Program-made: the position numbers and the translations under genes
Assembly: GCA_033239525.1 (NCBI GenBank)
Contig: BSYO01000004.1
Location: forward strand, 10,702,037-10,766,036
Reading direction: 5' to 3'
DNA: 64,000 nucleotides
DNA from: Nepenthes gracilis
Lineage: Eukaryota; Streptophyta; Magnoliopsida; Caryophyllales; Nepenthaceae
Shown: piece by piece, positions 37,933 to 48,087 of the stretch
Numbering within the stretch: position 1 is the stretch's first letter
Layout of the letters: each line of letters begins with the position of its first letter
Notes under the pieces: model-generated
What the model saw: the letters and a program-made list of their open reading frames with translations, nothing else
Told to the model about the DNA's origin: nothing
Databases searched by the model: none

Positions 37933-39005
37933 TGTTAGAGACATGTGTCTAATTGGTATATTCCGTAACCATATGTATTAATGTATCGATGTCGGGTTGT
38001 GGGGTGTCGAGTTAAAGTCCGTTCTATCCGTTTCGCCCTCCAGTTGCTCGAGCCTGTCCAAAGTCTCTGCGCCCGCCTGGCGCTCGCTTCCCGCTCGAGC
38101 TGAAAATCCAGAATGTACCCGACTTGCCTGGCGCTCGATATCTGCTCAAGCCGAAAAACCAGAATGTACCCCGCTCGGCTAGCGCTCGATATCCGCTCGA
38201 GCCGAAAAACCAGAATGTATCCCACTCGCTGAGTGCTCGATACCCGCTCGAGCGCACGTAGGGTTTCTCTGGAAACCCTCCGTGTGCCCGCCGCGCGCTC
38301 AAGCGCAAATTTTTAAACGAAAATTTGGAGCCCTCTATAAATGCTAGGCTTAAGTTTTTGAAACCCTAAGCACTATTGACAGAAAATTTTTGTGCCTCCT
38401 TGAGAAGAAAGCCACTCATGCTTCATTGTTATTGCTCCTCTTGAGAAAACCTAAACGCTACAAGATTGCTCTTCATGCTCAAACAAGTTTTCTCATCAAC
38501 CTTCTTTAACCATTAAAACAGTGCATTCTACATTTGTTGGAGACGTTGGTTCGTGAAGAAGGAGACTCGATCGTGATTGGCAATTCAAGTGGTTCGAGGG
38601 AAGATTGACGTGAAGACCGAAAGGTTTCCAGTTTTGTTGCCGCGGGCAAATCCAAGGAGTTCCTTGGTAGGGATCACAAGTCGGGAGTAAGTCGGCTAGG
38701 TTAGCGCGTCGTTATCACCCGGGTTGTAAGTTAATTTTCATAGTGCATTGCTTCCCTGGCCGTTGAAGCCTGGAGGATTTTTCTCGATTACCGTGGGTAT
38801 CGAGTTTTTCCTTCGTCACCAAAAATTGTGTCTTTTTTATTACTGCTCATCGTTATATATATTGTGCATACTTGTTATCTCGTTAGCATATAGTACTAAA
38901 TATCCTTTACGTGTATTGGATATTTGTTATTATATATTGCTTCCGTTATACTTTTACCAGGGTCAAAACTTGATTGTTCACGTTAGCACAAAAAGTGATT
39001 TTTCA
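37933..39005 (+). repeat. Copia 5' LTR (1073 bp)
   Basis: Pairs with 46428-47516. TATA box CTCTATAAATGC near 38334. A 51-bp tandem array occupies 38075-38255. Compared with the 3' copy it lacks a short GC-rich segment near 38305 (present at about 46790-46823). Confidence 0.95.
38075..38255. repeat. 51-bp tandem array in copia 5' LTR
   Basis: Units at 38075, 38126 and 38177 plus a partial one at 38228. Each contains GCGCTCGATATCCGCTCGAG-like words, then GAAAAACCAGAATGTA. Because 51 is a multiple of 3, it gives 17-residue repeats in non-coding frames. Confidence 0.93.
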
Positions 39006-39007
39006 AT

Positions 39008-39020
39008 TGGTATCAGAGAC
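39008..39020 (+). promoter_or_regulatory. Copia primer-binding site (initiator Met tRNA)
   Basis: TGGTATCAGAGAC two bases after the LTR end matches the 3' end complement of plant initiator Met tRNA, the usual primer of copia elements. Confidence 0.9.
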
Positions 39021-39047
39021 TCACCCCGATCCACGACCCCGATCTAG

Positions 39048-40877
39048 ATGCATTCGAGTCAATCACAGTCCGTTCCTCCCTATTTTGATGGGAGCAATTA
39101 TGCACACTGGAAAGTACGTATGAGGGTATTTTTAAAATCAATGGATGAGCGTGTTTGGGCAAGTACCCAAGTTGGGTGGACCCCACCCACTAGTTCTATT
39201 GATAACGAACCAAAAGCCTTATCTTTATGGACTAAAGAGGAACTTGATGCATGTAATTGGAATAGTAAGGGGTTACATGCTATTTTTATGGCTGGTTTTT
39301 TCAAAAAATTTAAACGCATCTCTATGTGTGAAAAATCAAAAGATGCCTGGGATATTCTTGAAATTACTCACGAAGGCATGAAACTAGTTAAAAATTCAAA
39401 ATTGCAAATGCTCACCACCAAGTTTGAAAAAATACGAATGAAAGATGATGAGACGTTTGATGAATTCTATGCTAAATTGAACGACATTGTGAATTCTACA
39501 TTCAATTTAGGGGAACGTATTCCTGAAAATAGAATTGTCTGAAAAGTTCTTCGATCTTTGCCTGAACGTTTTAAACCTAAAGTTACTGCTATTGAAGAAA
39601 GCAAAGATTTAGATAAATTGAAAATAGAAGAACTTGTAGGGTCCCTATAAACATATGAGCACACTCTTCCCCAATCTAAAAGAAACAAATCAATTGCCCT
39701 GAAAACAGTAAAGGAAGAGAAAGATTGTCACTCAGATGATGAATCATGTAGTGATGAGGACTTTGCTTTATTCGTTAAAAATTTTAAGAAATTTTTCAAA
39801 AATAAGAATAGCAAACGACCTTCTAAAGGAACTGAACTGTCTCACACTCCATTCAAAAGGGATAAAAAGGAAACTAAAGATGTTAAAAATAAGAAATCTC
39901 AAGGAATCCAATGCCATGAATGTTCCGGTTTCGGTCATATCCGGACTGAGTGCCCCAATTTTAAGCGTCAAAAAGGAAAAGCCATAAATGTGTCTCTAAC
40001 GGATGATGAAGATGATACAAATCACAATGAACAATCATCCGAAGATGATGAAGTAAAGTATATGGCATTCAAGACATCTATAATCAGCGGTGATGAAGCC
40101 ATCAGTGCACCTCTCGAATAGTCAGATTCTTCTCATGAAGAATCTGATAGTGATTTTGATGGGCTTCAAGAAGCATATGATAAACTTTTCAGGGAATGCT
40201 TGAAAGTAAAGAAAATGAATAAAAGTTTAAATACTAAACTCATCAACCTGGAAAGAAAAAATGATGAAGTTGAAACAAAATTGAAGGGTGCCATAATTAT
40301 TCGTCATGATCTGGAAGTAAAAAATAGCTCCTTAATTACTAAAATTAAGACTCTAGAAGTGGAGCTTGAGAACACTAAGGACGATCTGAAAAAATTCTTA
40401 AGTGGAACCCAAAAACTTGATCATATGTTGGGAATTGGAAAAAGTGGTGGAAATAAAAGGTATTTGGGATATGTTGAGAAAATCTCCCAACATGGTACAC
40501 AACCTAAAACTGTATTTGTTCCCGCTACAAAACTTTCACTTAAAAATACTACCACTCCCAAAGTCATTAAGACCGTGCCTCAACGTGTGGAGAAAAGATT
40601 TGGCTCAACTCGTTTGTCTTTCTCACAAAATTAAAAGGTCATGAACAAATCATCAAACACTTTCAAGGCCTCTAAAAATTTCAATCAAAGATCTATGAAC
40701 AATTCGTTCAGACCTAACTTTGTGCCTACCTGCCATGCGTGTGGAAAAGTTGGTCATATTCGTCCTCGGTGCCACACTATGAATCTTCTGTACAACCAAA
40801 GACAAGGGCTAAAAATGAATAAACTTGTTGATCACATTCAGCAATTGAATGAACAAGTAAAAATGTTGAATTAGAAA
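39048..40877 (+). pseudogene. Copia gag, broken
   Basis: Opens with ATG 42 bases into the internal region. PPYFDGSNYAHWKVRMRVFL is the N-terminal Gag motif of this lineage. A first zinc knuckle CHECSGFGHIRTEC lies near 39910-39955. A Lys/Glu-rich coiled-coil-like stretch follows at 40200-40400, then a second knuckle CHACGKVGHIRPRC near 40733. The frame is interrupted by stops near 39541, 39648, 40120, 40632 and 40872, all in one frame and mostly explained by C-to-T at Gln or Arg codons. No frameshift was needed within gag. Confidence 0.9.
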
Positions 40878-43800
40878 ATGAATTCGGGGAAAAAAATTTG
40901 GGTAAAGAAAAGTGAGCTGAAAAACTTTTCAAAAACATATCACTGCCAAGTTGCTCACATAGCCTTAAAAGCTCAAAATCAATCTCTGTGGTACTTGGAT
41001 AGTGGATGCTCTAGACACATGTGTGGAAATAAAGTCATGTTCTCATCAATGTCTGACCATCCTGATTGGACGATTGTTTTTGGTAATGGCTCAAGAGCTC
41101 CTATTCTTGGTCAAGGCTTGATACGTATTGTTGGTCTCTCGAAACCCTGTGATGTATTGTATGTATCAGGGTTGAAATCTAACCTCCTGAGTATTAGTCA
41201 ATTTTGTGATGACAACTTTGAGGTCCGATTTTTTCAAGATAAATACTCCATCTATGACACAAATGGCTCAACTGTTTTAGAGGGAAAGAGAACTCCTGAC
41301 AATCTTTATGGTATCAAGCCAAACAACATTCTTGAATGCAAATTTGCTAAAATTGACACCACAGAATTGTGGCATCAACGCCTTGGTCACCTAAATTTTA
41401 AAAGCTTATCAAAAATTTTGAAGAAGGGTTGTGTCGAAGGGCTGCCTAAACTGTCAAATGTAAAACATCATGTGTGTTGTCCTTGTCAATTAGGAAAATA
41501 AATTCGATCAAGTCACTCATCTCATAGTGATATCCACACATCACGGCCTCTTGAATTAATTCATATGGATCTTATGGGGCCGTCTAGAACTGAAAGTTTA
41601 GGTGGTAAAAAGTACATTTTAGTTGTTGTGGATGATTTTTCTAGGTATTCATGGATAGATCTTATTCGAAAAAAATCTGATACTTTTGACCACGTAAAAA
41701 TCTTGTTTAAAAGACTTGCCAATGAAAAAGGTACTTCTATCGTTAGAATTCGAAGTGACCATGGCAAGGAGTTTGAGAATTCCAATTTTGAAACATTTTG
41801 TAATGATGAGGGCATCCATCATGAATTTTCTTCACCCATTACACCTTAACAAAATGGGATTATTGAATGCAAAAATCAGGTTATTCAAGAAATGGCCAGA
41901 GCAATGATGCAATGTAAAAATATTGCCATGCACTTCTGGGGCGAAGCTGTGAATATGGCTTGTCACATAATCAATCGGGTCTACCTAAGACCTGGGACAG
42001 AAACAACCCATTATGAACTTTAGAAAGGAAAGAAACCAAATGTTAAGTATTTTCATATCTTTGGTTGTCAATGCTTTATTCTACACGATAGAGAAAACTT
42101 AGGGAAATTCGACTCAAAAAGTGATGAAGGAATATTCTTAGGATATTCCTCAACTAGTCGTGCCTATCGAGTCTTCAATTTGCGCACTCAAATGGTTATG
42201 GAATCCATAAATGTTGTAGTAAATGACACTCTTCATGATCATCTTGAAAGCACTGATTGTTCAAATAAAGAAGGTGATCATGATGACGCCTTACCCAACT
42301 TATCCTCCCTAACATTGAGCAACTCCTACCGCCATTCTTACAAAGGAACCTTCCTCAAGAGTTAAGCTCAATCATCCAAAGGACCTAATGTTAGGTGATG
42401 TTAATGAAGGTACAAAGTTACGTCACCGTATTCTAAATCAGCTCGCCTATACTTGTTATATCTCTCACATCGAACCCAAAAAGGTCGAAGAGGCCTTACT
42501 TGATGAGTGTTGGACAAATGCCATGCATGAGGAACTAAATCAATTTGTAAGAAATGATGTTTGGACCTTGGTTCCCCGTCCTACCCATACAAATGTCATT
42601 GGAACAAAGTGGATATTCAAAAATAAAACCGATGAAAATGGAAATATCACACGAAATAAAGCTCACATTGTTACTCAAGGATATACTCAGGTATAAGGTA
42701 TTGACTATGACGAGACTTTTGCCCCTGTGGCCCGTCTGGAGTTTATTCGTATCCTTTTATCTGTTGCATGTACCATGGGTTTTAAATTATATCAAATGGA
42801 TGTCAAAAGTGCATTCCTAAATGGGTTCATACAAGAAGAGGTCTATGTTGAACAACCAAAAGGTTTTGTGAATCCTACATTTTCAGATCATGTGTACAAA
42901 CTCAAGAAGGCTCTCTACGGCCTTAAGCAAGATCCCAGAGCTTGGTACGAACGTCTTACATCGTACCTTAATGATCATGGTTTTGTTTGAGGGAGTGTTG
43001 ATAAAACTCTATTTATCCAAATGACTGAGAAATATACATTGGTAGCCCAAGTTTATGTTGATGACATAGTCTTTGGCGCCACTGTCGACTCCCGTGCTTA
43101 TTCCTTTGCAAAATGTATGGCCTCAGAATTCGAAATGAGTATGATTGGAGAACTTACAAACTTTCTTGGCTTGCAAATTCGGCAACTCCCTCATGGTACC
43201 TTTATTTCCCAAGCAAAATATGCCAAGGACCTTGTCAAATGATTCAATCTTGATAACTCAAAACATACTCGGTCTCCTATGAGCACCTCCTCCCATTGGA
43301 TCGTGATCCTGGCAGCAAGAGTGTCGATTCCTCTCTTTACAGAAGCATGATCGGCAGTCTCTTGTATTTGACAGCTAGCAGACCCGACATTGCATTTAGT
43401 GTATGTTTGCGCCTGCGAACAATCTAATCCAAAAGAATCACATTTAAGTGCTGTTAAGCATATTATTCGATATATCAATGGGACGTTTGATTTTGGGATT
43501 CTCTTCTCTAACGAATCAAATTTTGCTTTCGCTGGATACTCCGATGCCGATTGGGCTGGAAATATTGAGGATCGAAAGAGCACCTCTGGTGGGTGTTTTT
43601 ATGTCGGCTCCAATCTAGTAGGTTGGCTGAGTAAGAAACAAAACTCTATTTCATTGTCTACGGCCGAAGCCGAATACATAGCCGCGGGCAGCTGTTGCAC
43701 GCAACTTCTATGGATGAAACAAATGCTTCTTGACTATGGTATTGTCCAGGACACTATACAGATTTATTGTGACAATACTAGTGCAATAAATATTTTTAAA

Positions 43801-44001
43801 AATCCTATGCAACACTCTCGTACCAAACATATCGATATTCGGTGTCATTTCATTCGTGAGCTTGTGGAAACTCGTGTCATATCACTTACGCACACGCCAA
43901 CCGAACATCAGCTGGCCGATATCCTCACTAAACCCTTAGACAGTGTGCAGTTGAAAATTTTAAGAACTGCCGTAGGAGTGAGCTCACCACCCGATGAATG
44001 A
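40878..44001 (+). pseudogene. Copia pol (protease, integrase, RT, RNase H), broken
   Basis: Protease carries WYLDSGCSRHMCGNK near 40990. The integrase zinc region (LWHQRLGHLNFKSLS) is near 41370 and the core (DLMGPSRTESLGGKKYILVV) at 41565-41850. Reverse transcriptase runs about 42,500-43,250 with [12 protein letters not shown] and the YVDD box near 43056. RNase H runs about 43,500-43,960 (YSDADWAGNIEDRKSTSGG; STAEAEYIA), ending ILTKPLDSVQLK. Stops occur near 41502, 41847, 42021, 42697, 42988 and 43240. Frames change near 42330 and twice between 43285 and 43405, where a conserved segment is read in another frame. Confidence 0.93.
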
Positions 44002-44790
44002 CTCCTACCTTATATATATATATCTAAACAAACAAAAAAAAACCCATTTATGCGCTTGCTCGTTGTGGGCTCGAGCGCCCGCTGCCTGCCTTTATCTTCT
44101 AGCACGCAGCGAGCGCTGCCCACATCCCTCAATTTTTTCGCTGCCTTTCTCTTCTCCTTGCGTCGGCCGCCTCTCTCTCTCTCCCCCATCACCAAATTGG
44201 CTAGATCTACACTCCTTCTTTTCGATTGCGGGCGTTCTCCAGGTAAACTCCTCCCTCGTCCCTCTCTGTTTCTGGTTCTCTGTGACGGCCACCGTTCATG
44301 GTGGTGTCGGCAGCAAATTTGCCCCCTTTTTGGGTGGCTGATTTCATGGATCTCAATTTGCTCTCCTCCTTCCTCCAAATCCACCGGTTTTTGCGTGGAT
44401 TTTGTTCGTTATCCATGGATCTGTGAGTCCTCGACCTTCCTTGCCAACGGCCGTTCATGGCGTTTCCTGTGTTCTATCTCACACTGCTGGCCAGTCACCG
44501 TGTGGGTGCTCCTCCTTGCTGTCTCAATCGGCCGGCATCGTGGGCGCCGGAGGTGATGCTCCGGTGGCCTCTGGGACTGCGTTCCTGTAAGTGGCAACTG
44601 CCTGCGTTGTGTCGTCTGTGCCTCCTCACGCCGCCGTTGACCGGCTGAAGCCGCCACTGTTCACAGCTTCAGATTCACGTGCCGACTTACTCCACCAATA
44701 ATTCCACCTTTTCCATATATATATATATATATATATATACCTTCACAAATATATATATATTTTAATTATGGTGCTTCTTTTTTTTTCCAG
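44002..44790 (+). other. Copia non-coding spacer between pol and 3' ORF
   Basis: GC-rich first half, then TA microsatellites at 44716-44740 and 44749-44760. Donor-like CAG|GTAAAC (44243) and CT|GTAAGT (44587), and an acceptor-like T9-CCAG ending at 44790, stand before the 3' ORF. Open frames here lack family similarity. Confidence 0.6.
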
Positions 44791-45923
44791 ATGTCTGCTC
44801 CAAGAAAGTCTGTGTCGCGTAAGTCTAGTGGCAAATGCCCTCGGCCGAGTGGGATCTCCACTCCCGATCGTTTTATCAGTCCCGAGGCCGAGACTCTTTT
44901 TAACACTCACATGTCTCATCGCCAACTCTCCCTGGAACGGCAAGTCCACTTTGACTCAGTTGATCCTTCCATCTCCTCTCTCTTCACTGACCGCGGTTGG
45001 GCGCCAATCCTCACCGGTTTGGTTGCTCCGTCGCTTATACTCATTCAGGAGTTTTATTCAAATATTCATACGATTTCTCACGATTCCTTCTCCACCTTTG
45101 TGCAGGGGACACAATTTCGCATCTCTGCCGATGTGCTTGCACGCGTTCTTGGTATTCCTCGGGTAGAAAACCCATCCTACCCTTAGTCGGCGCTCTCCCG
45201 GCCTAGTTATAATGAGATTGCCACTTTTCTTCATGGTGCCCTATGGAGTGGAATGGCAGAGCTTTCTAGACCTCGTACCTCTCCTTTCGGCGACTGGTCG
45301 TGAGCCGTATCATGCTCACGAACCTGTTCCCTGTTTTCCACTTCTCGTCCATTTCCGAGGAGAAGGCATTATTTTTGTATGCTCTCTTGAATGGTCAGCC
45401 CATTGATTTACCATCCCACTTTATCACTGACATTGTTTCCCACTTCTCCAGCCGAAAAGAGGCCAACCTTCCTCACGGGTGCCTTATTCAGCGACTGCTT
45501 GCTGGACTCGGTCACCCCTTCGCTGACTATCCTCGCCTCCCGCTCGACCGTCCCATCACCTCTACCACCTTCGCTCAGAGTCGGTCTCACGTTCGTCGCT
45601 TTGCTGCCGACCTCCCGGAGCCGTTCGATGAGCCTCTCCCTGGCGTGCCTCCTCCTCAGTAGGACGAAGGCCCCTCTGACTCTGCTTCGTCCTTTCCTGA
45701 CCCCTCGGGTCTTGGACCGTCTACTTCGCATCGGCACTCCACCTCTTCCTCGGCCGCTCTGATGGGTCAGATGTCTCGCCTTGCTGACCATTTTGAGCGT
45801 CTGTATTCTTCCCAGGAGTGGATTCTTGCTTCCCAATCTCAACTTAAGTCCCACATGCTTGCTGGTTTTGAGCGGTTGGATGCTCGTTTGGCTACCCAAG
45901 AGGCTGCGCTTCAACGCTGGTAG
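44791..45923 (+). pseudogene. Extra 3' ORF of the copia element, broken
   Basis: Starts MSAPRKSVSRKSSGKCPRPS. The middle (RGWAPILTGLVAPSLILIQE, then a FVQGTQFRISADVLARVLGI segment) resembles the 'putative plant transposon protein' domain that accompanies many plant retroelements. The C-terminal third is Pro/Ser-rich and then helical (SRLADHFERLYSSQEWIL), ending near 45923. A stop at 45184, a frame change near 45300 and a stop near 45660 break it. It occupies the position of the env-like ORF of Sireviruses, but I see no clear signal peptide or membrane segment, so an envelope role is not supported. Confidence 0.7.
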
Positions 45924-45986
45924 CCACATTATGGCTCTCCACTTCCCAGCGATTCTGAGTGATCCCCTCTCTTTGGCTCTTCATAA

Positions 45987-46427
45987 CAAAAAGGGGGAGA
46001 TCGAGGTTTCTTTTTGGTGCATGTTGATAGGGGGAGCTTAGGCGAGATGTACTTAATTTTGTTAGGGGGAGATTTGCTATTGATGTTATCTGTTGACTTG
46101 TTATTTATGCTATCTACTCTTTCTGTTACACTTTAGTACCGCCTGTATCTTAGTCTTGTTCCTATTATTACATGTTGTATCTATTATTGCCTGCATATTT
46201 GTCTTGTTGGTACTAACCCTGCTTGACCAGGTAACTCTGTTACACTGACGCCGCTGTCACTACTTCGACCCAGTAGTCCTAGTGTAGTTTCTTTTACATT
46301 TCTTTTGTCTCTCATTAGGCATAGATTTTTATGTACACGGGTTCTATCTCGGTGGTGTCTGAACCCGTGATTCACTTGTATTTATTTATTTTCTGAGTTT
46401 TGTCACGAAATTGCCAAAGGGGGAGAT
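45987..46427 (+). promoter_or_regulatory. Four polypurine-tract-like motifs before copia 3' LTR
   Basis: AAAAAGGGGGAGAT (45987), TAGGGGGAGCTT (46028), TTAGGGGGAGAT (46062) and CAAAGGGGGAGAT (46415-46427). The last abuts the LTR and is the likely plus-strand primer. Repeated tracts of this type are a Sirevirus hallmark. Confidence 0.8.
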
Positions 46428-47516
46428 TGTTAGAGACATGTGTCTAATTGGCATATTCCGTGACCATATGTATTAATGTATCGATGTCGGGTTATGGGGT
46501 GTCGAGTTAAAGTCTGTTCTGTCCGTTCTGCCCTCCAGTCGCTCGAGCCTGTCCGAAGTCTCCGCACTCGCCTTCGCTCGCTTCCCACTCAAGCTGAAAA
46601 TCCAGAGTGTACCTGGCTTGCCTGGCGCTTGATATCCGCTCGAGCCGAAAAACCAGAATGTACCCCGCTCGCCTGGCGCTCGATATCTGCTCGAGCCGAA
46701 AAACCAGAATGTATCCCGCTCGCTGAGTGCTTGATACCCGCTCGATCGCACGTAGGGTTTCTCTAGAAACCTTCCGTGCGCCCGCTGCGCGCTCCAGCTG
46801 CGCTCGAGCGCCGGTGCAACGGGTAAATTTTTAAACGAGAATTTGGAGCCCTCTATAAATACTAGACTTAAGTTTTTAGAACTCTAAGCACTATTGACAG
46901 AATATTTTCGTGCCTCCTTGAGAAGAAAGCCACTCATGCTTCATTGTTATTGCTCCTCTTGAGAAAACCTAAACACTACAAGATTGCTCTTCATGCTCAA
47001 ACAAGTTTTCTCATCAACCTTCTTTAACCATTGAAACACTACCTTCGTTGGAGACGTTGGTTCGTGAAGAAGGAGACTCGATCGTGATTGACAATTCAAG
47101 TGGTTCGAGGGAAGATTGACGTGAAGACTGAAAGATGTCCGGTTCCGTTGTCGCGGGCAAATCCAAGGAGTTCCTTAGTAGGGATCACAAGTCGGGAGTA
47201 AGTCGGCTAGGTTAGCGCATCGTTACCACTCGGGCTGTAAGTTGATTTTCATAGTGCATTGCTTCCCTGGCCGTTGAAGCCCGGAGGATTTTTCTCGATT
47301 ACCGTGGGTATCGAGTTTTCCCTTCATCACCGAAAATTGTATCTTTTTCATTATTGCTCATCGTTATATATATTGTGCATGCTTGTTATCTCGTTAGCAT
47401 ATAGTACTAAATATCCTTTACGTGTATTGGATATTTGTTATTATATACTGCTTCCGTTATACTTTTACCGGGATCGAAATTTGATTGTTCACGTTAGCAC
47501 AAAAAGTGCTTTTTCA
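46428..47516 (+). repeat. Copia 3' LTR (1089 bp)
   Basis: Pairs with 37933-39005. Over the last 250 bases about 15 differences are visible, mostly transitions. It has the same 51-bp array (46570-46750) and a TATA box near 46851. Confidence 0.95.
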
Positions 47517-47521
47517 GCTTT
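47517..47521. other. Copia target-site duplication, right copy (GCTTT)
   Basis: GCTTT follows the copia 3' LTR, after which gypsy LTR sequence resumes. Confidence 0.85.
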
Positions 47522-47898
47522 GAAGAGACATATTTTGTAATTTTGCCCTAGTTAATTATTCTTTTGGGAATAGAATGTATTGAAGTAGTCACATTTTGAT
47601 TATACACTATAATGAGATGATCAATTAGATTATTATGTTGTGGATCTTTAGTTTGCTTCCGTAGGTTATTGAAGGAGGTTTTGAAGCTTAGTGGCATCTC
47701 CCTATTCCAACCAGGATTCTGAATGTTGTGTGTTATTGTTGCAGCCTGTGTGTTGTGGATTATGGATTTGGATTCCGTGTTGGTATTTTGTGGAAAATTT
47801 TATGTATCGTAGGAAAATTACAGGATTTGTATTTGGCTGATATCCGTATTATTGTCAAAACTCTACCGGATTTTCGATTGATAATACGGTACGTCACA
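47522..47898 (+). repeat. Gypsy 5' LTR, right part
   Basis: Resumes the LTR interrupted at 37932 and matches about 54378-54757 of the 3' LTR, ending ACGTCACA. Confidence 0.93.
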
Positions 47899-47920
47899 GC
47901 TGATATCAGAGAAAGGTTGG
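47899..47920 (+). promoter_or_regulatory. Gypsy primer-binding site
   Basis: TGATATCAGAGAAAGG two bases after the LTR is a mutated form of the initiator-Met-tRNA site (TGGTATCAGAG). Confidence 0.7.
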
Positions 47921-48087
47921 TTCGGGATATGCTTTAGGATTTGAACTGAGTGACCAAAGTTGTGGCTAGATTAATTTGATTAGATTTGAAGTATAGATCG
48001 AACCCCCCCCCCCTATTTAAGTAGTTTTTTCCAAGTTTTGTGTTGAACTCTAACCCTATTGTCAATGCATTATGATAGGGACTCGAG

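Larger units (their letters stand above)
37933..47516 (+). mobile_element. Ty1/copia element of Sirevirus (Maximus/SIRE) type
   Basis: A 9584-bp element nested in the gypsy 5' LTR. It has 5' LTR 37933-39005, primer site 39008-39020, a long gag with two zinc knuckles, pol in copia order (protease, integrase, reverse transcriptase, RNase H), a non-coding stretch, an extra 3' ORF, repeated polypurine tracts and 3' LTR 46428-47516. LTRs begin TGTTAG and end in TTTTTCA. Length, long Gag, extra 3' ORF and multiple polypurine tracts fit Sireviruses. It has many stops and at least four frameshifts, so it is inactive. Confidence 0.95.

Noticed and set aside
37935..38308. Minus-strand frames with 17-residue repeats
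   Set aside because: Produced by the 51-bp tandem array in the copia LTR; the same array in the 3' LTR gives similar frames. Not a gene.
44010..44657. Several overlapping frames on both strands in GC-rich DNA
   Set aside because: Frames stay open because the stretch is GC-rich; there is no domain and no continuation. Treated as the copia spacer.
44791..45923. Calling the copia 3' ORF an envelope gene
   Set aside because: The position fits an env-like ORF, but no signal peptide, furin-like site or membrane segment is evident; the central part looks like a plant transposon-protein domain.
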